DNA from: Geobacillus thermocatenulatus
Lineage (GTDB): Bacteria; Bacillota; Bacilli; Bacillales; Anoxybacillaceae
DNA: 64,000 nt
NCBI RefSeq assembly: GCF_002217655.1
Contig: NZ_NEWK01000001.1
Coordinates: 754,001-818,000 of the forward strand
Reading direction: 5' to 3'
Shown here piece after piece: positions 16,160 to 26,538 of the stretch. The first letter of the stretch is position 1; every line of letters begins with the position of its first letter. The notes beneath the pieces are model-generated. The model was not told where the DNA came from and searched no databases. It saw nothing but the letters and a program-made list of their open reading frames with translations. A program made the translations under genes and the position numbers.

Positions 16160-18577
16160 ATGAGCTTCAACCACCGCGAAATTGAACAAAAATGGCAGGA
16201 CTATTGGGAGAAACACAAAACGTTCCGCACGCCCGATGATGATGACAAGCCGAAGTTTTACGTTCTCGACATGTTCCCGTATCCATCTGGCGCCGGTTTG
16301 CACGTCGGCCATCCGGAAGGATATACGGCGACGGATATTTTGGCGCGCATGAAGCGGATGCAAGGGTACAACGTCCTTCACCCGATGGGCTGGGACGCGT
16401 TCGGGCTGCCGGCTGAGCAATATGCGCTCGATACCGGCAACGACCCGGCGGAGTTTACGCAAAAAAACATCGACAATTTCCGCCGGCAAATCAAGTCGCT
16501 TGGCTTTTCGTACGACTGGGATCGGGAGATCAATACGACCGACCCGAACTATTACAAATGGACGCAATGGATTTTCTTGAAGCTGTACGAAAAAGGGCTC
16601 GCCTACATGGATGAAGTGCCGGTCAACTGGTGCCCGGCGCTCGGCACGGTGCTGGCCAACGAGGAAGTCATCAACGGCCGGAGCGAGCGCGGCGGGCATC
16701 CGGTCATCCGCAAGCCGATGCGGCAATGGATGCTGAAAATCACCGCCTACGCCGACCGCCTGCTTGAAGATTTGGAAGAGCTCGATTGGCCGGAAAGCAT
16801 TAAGGAGATGCAGCGCAACTGGATCGGCCGTTCGGAAGGAGCGGAAATCGAGTTTGCCGTCGACGGCCATGACGAAACATTCACTGTGTTCACGACGCGT
16901 CCGGATACGCTCTTTGGCGCGACGTACACCGTCTTGGCGCCGGAGCATCCGCTCGTTGAGAAAATCACGACGCCGGAGCAAAAGCCAGCCGTTGACGCCT
17001 ACTTAAAGGAAATTCAAAGCAAAAGCGACCTTGAGCGCACCGATTTGGCGAAAGAAAAAACGGGCGTGTTCACCGGCGCGTACGCCATTCACCCGGTCAC
17101 CGGCGAGCGGCTTCCGATTTGGATCGCCGACTACGTCTTGATGAGCTACGGCACCGGAGCGATCATGGCCGTGCCGGCGCACGATGAGCGCGACTACGAG
17201 TTTGCGAAAACATTCCACTTGCCGATGAAAGAAGTCGTCGCCGGCGGCGATATCGAAAAGGAACCGTACACTGGAGATGGTGAGCATATCAACTCCGAGT
17301 TTTTGAACGGCTTGAACAAGCAGGAAGCGATCGACAAAATGATCGCCTGGCTTGAGGAGCATGGCAAAGGGCGGAAAAAAGTGTCGTACCGGCTGCGCGA
17401 CTGGCTGTTCAGCCGCCAGCGCTACTGGGGAGAGCCGATTCCGATCATCCATTGGGAAGACGGCACGATGACGCCGGTGCCGGAAGACGAACTGCCGCTT
17501 GTGCTGCCGAAAACGGATGAAATCCGTCCGTCGGGAACGGGCGAATCGCCGCTCGCCAACATCGAAGAATGGGTCAATGTTGTCGACCCGAAAACTGGGA
17601 AAAAAGGGCGGCGCGAAACGAACACGATGCCGCAATGGGCCGGAAGCTGCTGGTATTATTTGCGCTACATCGACCCGCACAACGACAAGCAGCTCGCCGA
17701 TCCGGAAAAGCTGAAAAAGTGGCTGCCGGTCGACGTCTACATCGGCGGGGCGGAGCACGCGGTCTTGCATTTGCTTTATGCCCGCTTCTGGCATAAGTTT
17801 CTTTATGACCTTGGCATCGTGCCGACGAAAGAACCGTTCCAAAAGCTGTTCAACCAAGGAATGATTTTAGGCGAAAACAACGAAAAAATGAGCAAATCCA
17901 AAGGCAACGTCGTCAACCCGGACGACATCATCGAAAGCCATGGGGCCGACACGCTGCGGCTGTATGAAATGTTCATGGGGCCGCTTGAGGCGTCGATCGC
18001 TTGGTCGACGAAAGGGCTTGACGGGGCGCGGCGCTTCCTCGACCGCGTCTGGAGACTCTTTGTCACCGAGAATGGCGAACTGAACCCGAACATTGTCGAC
18101 GAACCGGAGAGCGACACGCTCGAGCGCGTCTATCATCAAACGGTGAAAAAAGTGACGGAAGACTATGAAGGCTTGCGCTTTAACACCGCCATTTCGCAGC
18201 TGATGGTGTTCATCAACGAAGCGTACAAAGCGGAGCAAATGAAAAAAGAATACATGGAAGGCTTCGTCAAGCTCTTGTCGCCGGTCTGCCCGCACATCGG
18301 CGAGGAGCTGTGGCAAAAGCTTGGCCACACGGACACGATCGCCTATGAACCGTGGCCGACGTATGATGAAACGAAGCTTGTCGAGGACGTCGTGGAAATC
18401 GTCGTGCAAATCAACGGCAAAGTGCGGTCGCGTTTGCACGTGCCCGTTGACTTGCCAAAAGAAGCGCTCGAGGAGCGGGCGCTCGCCGATGAAAAAATCA
18501 AAGAGCAGCTTGAGGGCAAAACCGTGCGCAAAGTGATCGCCGTCCCCGGCAAGCTCGTCAATATCGTCGCCAAGTGA
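16160..18577 (+). CDS. leuS: leucyl-tRNA synthetase
   Basis: Charges tRNA-Leu with leucine; cytosolic class I synthetase of 805 residues. The HIGH-type motif is [17 protein letters not shown] (residues about 39-55), the CP1 editing domain includes [12 protein letters not shown] and the universally conserved editing Asp in [11 protein letters not shown], and the KMSKS motif is [10 protein letters not shown]. Length equals B. subtilis LeuS. ATG 16160 follows AGGAGGAGTGCTGCG. Expression is controlled by the Leu T-box. The upstream extension of the frame lies in the leader and is not coding. Confidence 0.98.
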   Translation: MSFNHREIEQKWQDYWEKHKTFRTPDDDDKPKFYVLDMFPYPSGAGLHVGHPEGYTATDILARMKRMQGYNVLHPMGWDAFGLPAEQYALDTGNDPAEFTQKNIDNFRRQIKSLGFSYDWDREINTTDPNYYKWTQWIFLKLYEKGLAYMDEVPVNWCPALGTVLANEEVINGRSERGGHPVIRKPMRQWMLKITAYADRLLEDLEELDWPESIKEMQRNWIGRSEGAEIEFAVDGHDETFTVFTTRPDTLFGATYTVLAPEHPLVEKITTPEQKPAVDAYLKEIQSKSDLERTDLAKEKTGVFTGAYAIHPVTGERLPIWIADYVLMSYGTGAIMAVPAHDERDYEFAKTFHLPMKEVVAGGDIEKEPYTGDGEHINSEFLNGLNKQEAIDKMIAWLEEHGKGRKKVSYRLRDWLFSRQRYWGEPIPIIHWEDGTMTPVPEDELPLVLPKTDEIRPSGTGESPLANIEEWVNVVDPKTGKKGRRETNTMPQWAGSCWYYLRYIDPHNDKQLADPEKLKKWLPVDVYIGGAEHAVLHLLYARFWHKFLYDLGIVPTKEPFQKLFNQGMILGENNEKMSKSKGNVVNPDDIIESHGADTLRLYEMFMGPLEASIAWSTKGLDGARRFLDRVWRLFVTENGELNPNIVDEPESDTLERVYHQTVKKVTEDYEGLRFNTAISQLMVFINEAYKAEQMKKEYMEGFVKLLSPVCPHIGEELWQKLGHTDTIAYEPWPTYDETKLVEDVVEIVVQINGKVRSRLHVPVDLPKEALEERALADEKIKEQLEGKTVRKVIAVPGKLVNIVAK

Positions 18578-18634
18578 TGATGAGGGCGGGCTTCGGCCCG
18601 CTCCTGATCCACCAACGAAAGGGGTCGATCTGCC

Positions 18635-18949
18635 ATGGAAGAGATCAAGGAAATCACGCCGGCTGAAGTGAAAGAAAAGCTTGAGCGCGGCGAAAAGCTG
18701 AATATTGTCGATGTGCGCGAAGACGAGGAAGTCGCGCTCGGCATGATTCCGGGCGCGAAGCATATCAAAATGGGCGACATCCCCAATCGGCTTGAGGAAT
18801 TCGACCGCAACGAAGAATATATTTTCGTCTGCCGCTCCGGACGGCGGAGCGAAAACGTCTGCCGCTACTTGCAGGAGCTCGGCTATCGCGTCCGCAACAT
18901 GACGGGCGGCATGCTCGAGTGGGAAGGCGAAACGACGCCGAAGCGATAA
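18635..18949 (+). CDS. ytwF: rhodanese-domain protein (YtwF)
   Basis: A single rhodanese domain of 104 residues. The active-site loop is CRSGRRS with catalytic Cys66, the substrate-shaping motif is VDVREDEEV. Such proteins shuttle sulfane sulfur; the acceptor is unknown. AACGAAAGGGG lies upstream of ATG 18635. It follows leuS by 57 bp, as in B. subtilis, and may be co-transcribed with it. Confidence 0.92.
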   Translation: MEEIKEITPAEVKEKLERGEKLNIVDVREDEEVALGMIPGAKHIKMGDIPNRLEEFDRNEEYIFVCRSGRRSENVCRYLQELGYRVRNMTGGMLEWEGETTPKR

Positions 18950-19354
18950 GCGCTTTCCGTTCAAAGAACAGGACATGGCGGCGGGCTGTCATCCAAGTGC
19001 TCCCATTTTTGTCGAGACCAAAACGACAGAACGTATCAGCGGATGGAACAGCCCCGCTCGGTCAAGAGGAATGGCTTGCTGGCGCCGGCCTTTTCATGCG
19101 TCCGGCGGCTTGCGCGTCTTCGGTCGGCGTATAGTGGGGAGTCGGGCGGTTCCGCGTTTCTCAACGGTGAATATTGTTCTTCCCGCACGGTCCAATGGTT
19201 GTTTGCCGCTGGTCTTGCATGAGCGAAAAAGCGTCCCAGCTTTTTGGGGCGCTTTTTCCATTTTGTTTTAGTACCAAAGTGTGATGCAAGAAAAAAAAGG
19301 AAAGGATATAATTTTCGGTAAAATCAGACACTTGTTCGAAGGAGGAGCTCTCTA
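18950..19354. other. intergenic region between ytwF and the protease activator
   Basis: No gene with a ribosome site was found in 18950-19220. A terminator lies at 19226-19262 and a clear TATAAT at 19307-19312, 43 nt before the activator start, with no good -35. Confidence 0.55.
19226..19262 (+). terminator. terminator upstream of the activator gene
   Basis: AAAAAGCG-CCC (from 19226) pairs with GGGGCGCTTTTT (to 19257), followed by CCATTTTG. Confidence 0.8.
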
Positions 19355-20629
19355 TTGAAACTCGGCGACCGCTTGAAATTCGCCCGTTTGATGAAAGGCC
19401 TGACCCAAGAAGAAACGGCTGAAGGCATTATTTCGGTGTCTTATTTGTCGAAAATTGAGAATAACCAAGTCATCCCGAGCCAAGAGGTGCTCGAATGCTT
19501 GTTTCGTCGGCTGGACATCCGGCCGGGTGGAAACGAAACAATGCCTTCATGGTTCGAATGGGTGATGTCGTGGTATAAGGCGATGACGAACCGTGATGTG
19601 CCTGCCGCGCGGGAACTGTATAAAACGGTCAAAGAACGATGCGAGCAGTCTGGGGATGCCGAAGCCATGATTTATTTTCAGCTGATGCGAATCCGGTATT
19701 GGCTGCTTCTTGGCGACAAAAAGGGGGCGGAAACGGCGGCGCAAAGCGTGCGGGACTGGTATGGGTCGTTGAGTGATGACATGCGCTATTATTATTGGAA
19801 GTTTTTTGGGCTTTTATATTATTGTCAAGAAAAATATGACGATGCCTTGCATTGTTATCAAAAGGCAGAAGAGTTGTTGAAGGGAGAATGGAAAACGAGC
19901 AGGGAGGAGGCTGATTTGGCTTACTTGTCGGCGCTTGCTTCTAGCCGTCTGTGGAAATGGTTCCAATGCCTTCAATACGCCGAGCGAGCGCTGGCGCTCA
20001 GCCAGGCGGAATACGACTTGCGGCGGAGCGCCGAATGCCATGTGCTGTTGGCGATTTGCCATCGGCGCTGCGGGGAGATCGACAAAGCGGTTGACCATTG
20101 TCTGCTGGCCCAAAAGGCGGCGAGGATGGTCGAGGATCGACGGCTTCTTGGGATTGTGGAACACAATCTCGGCCACTTGAAAGGAATGAAACGTCAATAC
20201 CGCGAGGCGGTGCAACATTATGAGAACAGTTTGATCTATAAAGAGGACGCCCCGCTGGATGCTCGGCTCATCACGCTTTTGTCGCTTGTTCGCGTGCATT
20301 GTGATGCCAAGCATTATCGCAAAGCGTCGATGGCTGTCGAGGAAGGGTGGAAACAGCTCGAACAAGCCCCTAACGGCGCGTCCGAGCATTATGAGTATTA
20401 TTTGCATTTTTCCATTTACCGGCTGCTTTTGAGCGCAGACGATGAACGGTTAGAGCGGCTGCTCAAACAGGAGGCGATTCCCTATTTCCAAAAAAAGAAG
20501 GAGTATGACGACGCGTCGTTGTATGCCGAATATTTGGCGGATTGTTATATGCGGAGGCGCCAATACAAGCAGGCGGCCCAATATTATCAGCTAAGCTGCG
20601 CCCTCTTGCGGACGCAAACCGGCGTTTGA
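19355..20629 (+). CDS. nprA: RNPP-type transcriptional activator of the neutral protease (NprA, NprR-like)
   Basis: A 424-residue regulator: an N-terminal Xre helix-turn-helix (residues about 5-60, FARLMKGLTQEETAEG...SYLSKIENNQVIPS) followed by tandem TPR-like helices to the C-terminus (DALHCYQKAEELLKG, AVDHCLLAQKAARM, QAAQYYQLSCALL). This is the Rap/NprR/PlcR architecture that binds a short secreted peptide. Start is TTG 19355 after AAGGAGGAG. An activator gene of this type directly precedes the neutral protease gene in B. stearothermophilus (nprA-nprS). A candidate signalling-peptide gene begins 15 nt after its stop. Confidence 0.92.
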   Translation: MKLGDRLKFARLMKGLTQEETAEGIISVSYLSKIENNQVIPSQEVLECLFRRLDIRPGGNETMPSWFEWVMSWYKAMTNRDVPAARELYKTVKERCEQSGDAEAMIYFQLMRIRYWLLLGDKKGAETAAQSVRDWYGSLSDDMRYYYWKFFGLLYYCQEKYDDALHCYQKAEELLKGEWKTSREEADLAYLSALASSRLWKWFQCLQYAERALALSQAEYDLRRSAECHVLLAICHRRCGEIDKAVDHCLLAQKAARMVEDRRLLGIVEHNLGHLKGMKRQYREAVQHYENSLIYKEDAPLDARLITLLSLVRVHCDAKHYRKASMAVEEGWKQLEQAPNGASEHYEYYLHFSIYRLLLSADDERLERLLKQEAIPYFQKKKEYDDASLYAEYLADCYMRRRQYKQAAQYYQLSCALLRTQTGV

Positions 20630-20644
20630 AAGGAGGTGAAGCTC

Positions 20645-20773
20645 GTGAAAAAGCGGGTCATCGTGATCGTCGCTCTCGCCGTCCTTGGCCTCGCTTCGGC
20701 CTTTGGCCAAGGCATCGGGGTGAAAGAGGCGGCAAAAGATGAGCATCCACCGCCGACCGTGATCGCCCGATAA
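20645..20773 (+). CDS. 42-residue pre-pro-peptide, candidate NprX-type signalling peptide
   Basis: GTG start with AAAGGAGGTGAAGCTC just upstream, 15 nt after nprA. The product has a short basic N-terminus (MKKR), a hydrophobic core (VIVIVALAVLGLASAFG) typical of a Sec signal, and a polar tail ending DEHPPPTVIAR. Secreted pre-pro-peptides encoded right behind an RNPP regulator are the rule (NprX, PapR, Phr); the mature signal is usually a C-terminal 5-8-mer. The gene is followed by a strong terminator. The pheromone role is inference from position and architecture. Confidence 0.75.
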   Translation: MKKRVIVIVALAVLGLASAFGQGIGVKEAAKDEHPPPTVIAR

Positions 20774-20821
20774 AAGAAGCGGCCGGATTGGCGCTTTGCC
20801 TGTCTGTGTGGATCTTCTTCG

Positions 20822-20882
20822 AACCGATCCGTCTCCTGTTTTCGCCACGGTGCGAAAGCGGGGGATGAGTCGGTTTTTTTGT
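20822..20882 (+). terminator. terminator of the nprA-peptide operon
   Basis: A long hairpin from AACCGATCCGTC to GAGTCGGTT with inner TTTTCGC / GCGAAAG, followed by seven or more T. Confidence 0.88.
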
Positions 20883-21093
20883 TTCGTCCGTCAAAGCACG
20901 TTCTGTGGAAATCCGTTGGCTCCAGTGAAAAAGATCAATCGTTTTTTTTGCTTGGCTGCTTCGCTGTCGGTCGTGTTTCACTTTGGCCGTTTTGTCGCAG
21001 GCGGAAAGCCGCAAAGAGGGAAAAACGGAAAATAGGCTGCCGGATCAGCCCGCATGTCGCCCGATCATTTTCCCAATACCCAATCAAAATATA

Positions 21094-21122
21094 TTGTAAT
21101 AAAATTTTATCTAGAATAAATA
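21094..21122 (+). promoter_or_regulatory. nprS promoter with palindromic spacer
   Basis: TTGTAA (21094-21099), 17-nt spacer, TAAATA (21117-21122). The spacer contains the perfect palindrome ATAAAATTTTAT (21099-21110). A weak promoter is expected for an activator-dependent gene. Confidence 0.5.
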
Positions 21123-21151
21123 ATCCAAAAAATAAGAAAGGGGTAAAGGGA

Positions 21152-22792
21152 ATGAACAAACGGGCGATGCTTGGCGCGATTGGGTTGGCGGTTGGATTGA
21201 TGGCTTGGCCGCTCGGCGCTTCGGCGAAGGAAAAATCAATAGTATGGAACGAACAGTGGAAGACGCCATCGTTCGTTTCGGGTTCGCTGTTAAAAGGCGA
21301 GGAAGCTCCGGAACAATTGGTTTACCGTTATCTTGATCAAGAGAAGAATACGTTCCAGCTTGGTGGACAAGCCCGTGAACGGCTGAGCTTGATTGGCAAA
21401 CAAGTGGATGAACTCGGCCATACGGTCATGCGTTTTGAACAGCGCTATCACGGCATCCCCGTGTATGGCGCCGTGCTTGTTGCCCATGTCAACGATGGCG
21501 AATTGTCCTCTTTGTCGGGCGCGCTCATTCCGAATTTGGACAAACAAACGTTGAAAACAAAAGCCGCCATTTCCGTTCAACAAGCGGAAAGGATCGCGAA
21601 ACAAGATGTGGTGGATGCAGTGACGAACGAATGGCCGGCTTTCGAAGTGGGAAAATCAACGCGGCTTGTCATCTATCCGGATGGGGAGGACGCACGCCTC
21701 GCTTATGAAGTCAATGTCCGCTTTTTAACCCCTGTGCCAGGCAACTGGATCTACATGGTTGATGCTACAGACGGAAGAGTGTTAGATAAATGGAACCAAA
21801 TGGACGAGGCAAAGCCGGACGGCGGGCAGCCGGTCGCCGGTACGTCGACAGTCGGCGTGGGCCGCGGTGTGTTGGGCGATCAGAAATATATCAATACGAC
21901 GTACTCTTCGTATGACGGTTATTACTATTTGCAAGACAATACACGCGGCAGCGGCATTTTTACGTATGACGGACGAAACCGCACTACACTGCCCGGCAGC
22001 TTATGGGCCGATAGCGACAACCAATTTTTCGCCAGCTATGACACGGCGGCGGTGGACGCCCATTATTACGCCGGCGTCGTGTATGATTATTACAAAAATG
22101 TACACGGCCGGCTGAGCTATGACGGCAGCAACGCCGCCATCCGTTCGACCGTTCATTACGGCCGCGGCTATAACAACGCGTTTTGGAACGGTTCGCAAAT
22201 GGTGTACGGCGATGGAGATGGACAGACGTTTTTGCCGTTTTCCGGAGGCATTGATGTCGTCGCTCATGAGTTGACCCACGCCGTGACCGATTATACCGCC
22301 GGGTTGGTGTACCAAAACGAGTCCGGTGCGATCAATGAAGCGATGTCCGATATTTTCGGCACGCTCGTGGAGTTCTACGCCAACCGCAACCCGGACTGGG
22401 AGATCGGCGAAGACATTTACACGCCTGGGATCGCCGGCGATGCGCTCCGCTCGATGTCCGACCCGGCGAAATACGGCGATCCGGATCATTATTCGAAACG
22501 GTACACCGGCACGCAAGACAACGGCGGCGTCCATACAAACAGCGGCATCATCAATAAAGCGGCGTACTTGCTCAGCCAAGGAGGCGTCCATTACGGCGTG
22601 AGCGTCACCGGCATCGGCCGCGACAAAATGGGGAAAATTTTCTACCGGGCGCTTGTCTACTATTTGACGCCGACGTCGAACTTCAGCCAGCTGCGCGCCG
22701 CCTGCGTGCAAGCGGCCGCTGATTTGTACGGGTCGACAAGCCAAGAAGTCAACTCGGTGAAACAGGCGTTCAATGCGGTTGGCGTGTATTAA
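21152..22792 (+). CDS. nprS: thermolysin-like neutral protease (bacillolysin, M4)
   Basis: Secreted zinc metalloendopeptidase made as a 546-residue pre-pro-enzyme: Sec signal peptide ([16 protein letters not shown]...GASA), FTP and PepSY pro-domain to about residue 227, then a mature enzyme of about 319 residues starting near [10 protein letters not shown]. The zinc motif is [13 protein letters not shown] with the third ligand Glu in GAINEAMSD; the proton-donor His is in [12 protein letters not shown]; Ca-binding acidic residues follow. The sequence is of the stearolysin (NprT/NprS) type rather than NprM. ATG 21152 follows AAAGGGGTAAAGGG. Controlled by the adjacent activator. Confidence 0.97.
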   Translation: MNKRAMLGAIGLAVGLMAWPLGASAKEKSIVWNEQWKTPSFVSGSLLKGEEAPEQLVYRYLDQEKNTFQLGGQARERLSLIGKQVDELGHTVMRFEQRYHGIPVYGAVLVAHVNDGELSSLSGALIPNLDKQTLKTKAAISVQQAERIAKQDVVDAVTNEWPAFEVGKSTRLVIYPDGEDARLAYEVNVRFLTPVPGNWIYMVDATDGRVLDKWNQMDEAKPDGGQPVAGTSTVGVGRGVLGDQKYINTTYSSYDGYYYLQDNTRGSGIFTYDGRNRTTLPGSLWADSDNQFFASYDTAAVDAHYYAGVVYDYYKNVHGRLSYDGSNAAIRSTVHYGRGYNNAFWNGSQMVYGDGDGQTFLPFSGGIDVVAHELTHAVTDYTAGLVYQNESGAINEAMSDIFGTLVEFYANRNPDWEIGEDIYTPGIAGDALRSMSDPAKYGDPDHYSKRYTGTQDNGGVHTNSGIINKAAYLLSQGGVHYGVSVTGIGRDKMGKIFYRALVYYLTPTSNFSQLRAACVQAAADLYGSTSQEVNSVKQAFNAVGVY

Positions 22793-22808
22793 GACGAATG
22801 AAGTTTCT

Positions 22809-22850
22809 GACGTCACGCGTCCCGCTGTTCGGGGGCGCGTGACGCCTTTT
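22809..22850 (+). terminator. terminator of nprS
   Basis: CGTCACGCGTCCC / GGGGGCGCGTGACG with trailing CCTTTTG. Confidence 0.85.
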
Positions 22851-22907
22851 GTGGGCAGGATTTTCCCTAAATGCGTGGAAAAGGAAAAAGAAAACGGGGG
22901 AATGGCG

Positions 22908-23087
22908 ATGTACAAAGTGAAAGTGTTTGATAAAGAGCATGAAAAAGATTTGGAAGCGGCGGTCAATGATTTTTTAGCCCGATTGAAAGACGGACAGTTG
23001 ATCGATGTCAAGTACAGCGTGGCGGCGATGGAATCGGAAGGCGAGCAAATCTACTGTTTTTCCGCCATGGTCATTTACCGGACTTGA
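22908..23087 (+). CDS. cse60: sporulation protein Cse60 family
   Basis: A 59-residue soluble protein matching Cse60 (YteV), a sigma-E-dependent sporulation protein of unknown function. The beta-alpha pattern (YKVKVFDKEHEKDLEAAVNDFL, LIDVKYSVAAM, YCFSAMVIYR) is characteristic. ATG 22908 is preferred over ATG 22902 because GGGGGA lies 7 nt before it. It has no visible terminator of its own. Confidence 0.82.
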   Translation: MYKVKVFDKEHEKDLEAAVNDFLARLKDGQLIDVKYSVAAMESEGEQIYCFSAMVIYRT

Positions 23088-23279
23088 CACTTCACACGGC
23101 TCCAGACTGCGGGATTCTTTGGCCGTTTTCGTGCTGATCCCCCCAAAGCGGGCGACGCTTTTTTCGTTGCGGCATTTCCATTTCAGGCGGCGACATTTTG
23201 CGATCGCTCGCCTTGAAGACGGGCGTTGTCGGAATGTCAGCGGACGCCCCCGAGCGCCCGAGGGGCATGAGGACGGCGG

Positions 23280-24590
23280 TCAATTCGTTGCTGTCTGCTC
23301 CGCGGAGCCGTTCGCCCCGTTTTTTTCCGCCAATGCATAGCGGGCGGCGTTCACGCCGGCGAGCCGCCCGGTGACAAGGGCGGCGGTGATGTTGTAGCCG
23401 CCCGTGTAGCCGTGAATGTCCAAAATTTCCCCGCAAAAGTAAAGGCCGGCCATGCATTTGGAGGCCATCGTTTTCGGCTCAATTTCTTTGACCGACACGC
23501 CGCCGCCGGTGACGAATGCTTTCTCAAGCGGCAGCGTGCCGTGGACGTAAAAGGTAAATTGTTTGCACTGTCGGACAAACGCCCGCAGCGCCTCATGGCC
23601 GACCGTGCCGGCAGAGGCGTGCGGGTCGATGCCGGCCCGCTCGAGCAAAAAGACGGCGTACCGCTCGGGAAGCACCGTTTTGGCGATCGTTTTCATCGCC
23701 TTTTTCGGCTCCTCTTTGCACAGCTTGGCGAAATGTTGGAACAGCTCTTCCTGCGTCACGTCCGGAAGCGCGTCGATGCTCATTTCGACCGCGCCGTCCG
23801 CCGCTTTTTTCAATGCCTTAACGACAAACTGGCTGCAACGGAGAGCAGCTGGGCCGGAAATGCCGAAGTGCGTAAACAGCATATCCATCCGGTGGGTGAT
23901 GATCGGTTTGCCATTCGGCTTTAAGACGCTTAACGCGACGTCGCGCAACGACAAGCCTTGCAGCGTCCGCTCTTGGATGAACGGCTCATGCGAGACGATC
24001 GGAACTTCGGTTGGAAACAATTCGGTCACCGTGTGGCCCGCTTTTTCCGCCCACGGATAGCCGTCGCCCGTTGAACCGGTTTGCGGCACCGATTTGCCGC
24101 CGACGGCGACGACAACCGCACGGGCGTGGATCGTCTCCCCGCTTTTCAGCGTGACACCGACTGTTTTCCCTTGTTCATACAGCACGTCCGCCACTGGCGA
24201 TTCAAGCCGAACATCGACGCCAAGGCGCGACAATTCGCGAACAAGCGCGTCGACGACCGACTGGGCGCTGTCGCTTTTGGGAAACATGCGACCGTGGTCT
24301 TCCTCCTTGAGCGGCACGCCGAGCCGTTCAAAAAAGCGGATGATGTCTTCGTTATTGAAAACGGAAAAGGCGCTGTATAAAAAGCGGCCGTTGCCGGGAA
24401 TATGGCGGACCATTTCATCCACCGGCAGCCGATTCGTCACATTGCAGCGTCCGCCGCCGGAGATGGCGAGCTTGCGCCCGAGCTTTGTTCCTTTTTCCAA
24501 CAAGAGCACCTTCGCCCCTTCTTCGCCGGCGCCGATGGCCGCCATGAGCCCGGACGGACCGCCGCCGATGATGATGACGTCGTATCCCAT
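23280..24590 (-). CDS. ytfP: HI0933-family FAD-dependent oxidoreductase (YtfP)
   Basis: A 436-residue flavoprotein with the dinucleotide-binding motif [19 protein letters not shown] at the N-terminus, the second motif [25 protein letters not shown] typical of the HI0933/YhiN family, and a C-terminal FAD contact [16 protein letters not shown]. The substrate is unknown. Start chosen at ATG 24590 (spacing from GGGTGG) rather than 24596. Divergent from murJ with about 110 bp between start codons. Confidence 0.9.
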   Translation of the reverse strand: MGYDVIIIGGGPSGLMAAIGAGEEGAKVLLLEKGTKLGRKLAISGGGRCNVTNRLPVDEMVRHIPGNGRFLYSAFSVFNNEDIIRFFERLGVPLKEEDHGRMFPKSDSAQSVVDALVRELSRLGVDVRLESPVADVLYEQGKTVGVTLKSGETIHARAVVVAVGGKSVPQTGSTGDGYPWAEKAGHTVTELFPTEVPIVSHEPFIQERTLQGLSLRDVALSVLKPNGKPIITHRMDMLFTHFGISGPAALRCSQFVVKALKKAADGAVEMSIDALPDVTQEELFQHFAKLCKEEPKKAMKTIAKTVLPERYAVFLLERAGIDPHASAGTVGHEALRAFVRQCKQFTFYVHGTLPLEKAFVTGGGVSVKEIEPKTMASKCMAGLYFCGEILDIHGYTGGYNITAALVTGRLAGVNAARYALAEKNGANGSAEQTATN

Positions 24591-24702
24591 GTTCATTCCA
24601 CCCTTTCTTTCTGCGCGTGGCCGATATTTTTCGTTCCATTGACAACTATGGTAAAATAAATATGTTGTCATTTTCAACGTCCATGGCTAGGGAAGGGGTC
24701 AT

Positions 24703-26328
24703 ATGTCAACATCGAAACTGCTGCGCGGCACGTTTATTTTAACGGCTGGCGTGATGATTTCTCGCCTTCTTGGTTTATTTTACGTCATCCCGTTTTACCA
24801 TCTTGTCGGCGAGCGCGGCGGGGCGCTGTACGGATACGGCTATGTGCCGTACCAAATTTTTTTGAGCTTGGCGACCGGCGGGCTGCCGGTGGCGGTGTCA
24901 AAGTTTGTGTCGAAATACAACGCGCTTGGGGAATACGGCGTCGGCTATCGGCTCTTTCGCTCTGGCCTTGTCTTGATGATCGCAAGCGGCATCGCCTCAT
25001 GGCTCATTTTGTACGCCCTGGCGCCCATCTTGGCGCCGCACGTCATCGACGCGAAAACGAACGTCAACTCGGTCGACGACGTCACGGCCGTCATCCGCGC
25101 GGTCAGCTTTGCGCTCCTCATCGTGCCGGTGATGAGCTTGATCCGCGGATTTTTCCAAGGACATGAGTCGATGGGCCCGACGGCGCTGTCGCAAGTCGTC
25201 GAACAAATCGCGCGCATCGCGTTTTTGCTTGGGGCGTGCTACGTCATTTTGCGCCTGATGGACGGCTCGATCGTCTCCGCTGTGAGCGCGGCGACGTTTG
25301 CTGCGTTTGTCGGGGCGGCGGCGGGGCTTTTGGTGCTGCTTGTCTATTGGTGGAAGCGGCGTCCGTATTTGCAGTCGCTGCTTGCGCGTGACCGCGGCGA
25401 AGCGGACGTGTCTCTTTTGGCGATGTATAAAGAGCTGCTTCTTTCTTCGATTCCGTTTGTTTTTGTCGGCTTGTCGATGTCGTTGTACCAGCTCGTCGAT
25501 CAGTTTACGTTCAATCACGCGATGGCGGCGGCGGGCCGCGGGAACATCTCCGAGCACGCGTATTCCGTGTTCAACATGTGGGCGCAAAAGCTCGTCATCA
25601 TCCCCGTGACGCTCGCGACCTCGTTCAGCTTGGCGCTCATCCCGACGATTACGAAAGCGTATGTCGCGCAAGACCGGAAAGCGCTGCGGCAATATTTGAA
25701 CCAGACGTTTCAAGTGCTCATGTTTTTAACGCTCCCGGCGGTGATTGGCATGGCGGTGCTGGCAGGGCCGGTGTACAGCTCGTTTTACAGCTATGATCCG
25801 CTTGGTGAACAAGTGTTGCGCTGGTACGCGCCGGCGGCGATTTTGTACGCGTTGTTTTCCGTGACGGCGGCGATCATGCAAGGCATCAACGAGCAGCGGT
25901 TTACGGTCGTCAGTTTGACAGCCGGCTTGCTTGTGAAGCTTCTGCTCAACACGCCGCTCATTATGAAATGGTCGGCCGTCGGGGCCATTGTGGCCACGAT
26001 GGCGGGCTATTTCGTCTCGGTGGCGTTCAACTTATGGGTCATTCAGCGCCGCACGCGCTACCGCTATCGGTTTGTCGCCCGCCGGACAGCGTTTATGGCC
26101 ATCTTGACGGCGGCGATGTCAGCGGCGGTTATGGGGGTCGAGGCTCTGGCGGCCCGATGGATCGATTACCGCGACAGCACTGCCCAATCGGTGAGCGCTG
26201 TTGCCATCGGCGCAGCGGTCGGGGCGGCCGTCTATTTGTTTCTCAGCATCCGCTCCGGATTGTTTTCCGTGCTGTTTGGCGACCGGTTTGCGTTTTGGCG
26301 CCGGAAAGAGAAAAAGGCGGTATCGTAG
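24703..26328 (+). CDS. murJ: lipid II flippase MurJ / polysaccharide biosynthesis family (YtgP)
   Basis: Polytopic membrane protein of 541 residues with about 14 transmembrane segments and the MOP-superfamily start (LLRGTFILTAGVMISRLLGLFYVIPF). YtgP of B. subtilis is a MurJ that moves lipid II across the membrane for peptidoglycan synthesis. Conserved basic residues line the N-terminal half (RGFFQGHESMGPTALSQ). Starts at ATG 24703 after GGAAGGGG. Related spore-wall flippases (SpoVB) are possible alternatives but the synteny favours YtgP. Confidence 0.9.
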   Translation: MSTSKLLRGTFILTAGVMISRLLGLFYVIPFYHLVGERGGALYGYGYVPYQIFLSLATGGLPVAVSKFVSKYNALGEYGVGYRLFRSGLVLMIASGIASWLILYALAPILAPHVIDAKTNVNSVDDVTAVIRAVSFALLIVPVMSLIRGFFQGHESMGPTALSQVVEQIARIAFLLGACYVILRLMDGSIVSAVSAATFAAFVGAAAGLLVLLVYWWKRRPYLQSLLARDRGEADVSLLAMYKELLLSSIPFVFVGLSMSLYQLVDQFTFNHAMAAAGRGNISEHAYSVFNMWAQKLVIIPVTLATSFSLALIPTITKAYVAQDRKALRQYLNQTFQVLMFLTLPAVIGMAVLAGPVYSSFYSYDPLGEQVLRWYAPAAILYALFSVTAAIMQGINEQRFTVVSLTAGLLVKLLLNTPLIMKWSAVGAIVATMAGYFVSVAFNLWVIQRRTRYRYRFVARRTAFMAILTAAMSAAVMGVEALAARWIDYRDSTAQSVSAVAIGAAVGAAVYLFLSIRSGLFSVLFGDRFAFWRRKEKKAVS

Positions 26329-26500
26329 GTGAGGATGTATGGGGATCGGCTGTTGACCGGACGGCCGTTTCCTAGAAGCGGCTCGTTTAGGCGGGGAGCC
26401 AGGCGGACGGCGCTTCTTGCGAACATCGCGGCGCCCTAGCGAAAGGGTTCGACGACGGCTGTTTTTCACCATCCTCCATGCCGTTCGGCTTGCGGCAAAA

Positions 26501-26530
26501 AAGAAGGCGGTCGTCCCCGCCTTCTTTCTC
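26501..26530 (-). terminator. terminator of the coiled-coil protein gene
   Basis: AAGAAGGCGG / CCGCCTTCTT (26501-26526); the T-tract is on the minus strand (TTTTTTGCC). Confidence 0.85.
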
Positions 26531-26538
26531 GATATCGC

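Larger units (their letters stand above)
20774..21151. other. control region of the neutral protease gene
   Basis: Contains the terminator of the nprA-peptide operon (20822-20882) and the protease promoter at 21094-21122. In between, about 20890-21050, no gene is supported although a frame is open; the protease start is fixed by its signal peptide. Confidence 0.6.

Noticed and set aside
15848-16981. Long minus-strand open frame opposite the leuS leader and 5' end
   Set aside because: Arg/His/Phe-rich antisense shadow typical of GC-rich coding DNA; it covers the T-box and leuS, has no ribosome site and no recognisable motif.
21060-21150. Protease start further upstream (open frame to 20879)
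   Set aside because: The signal peptide and ribosome site fix the start at 21152; the upstream frame crosses the promoter.
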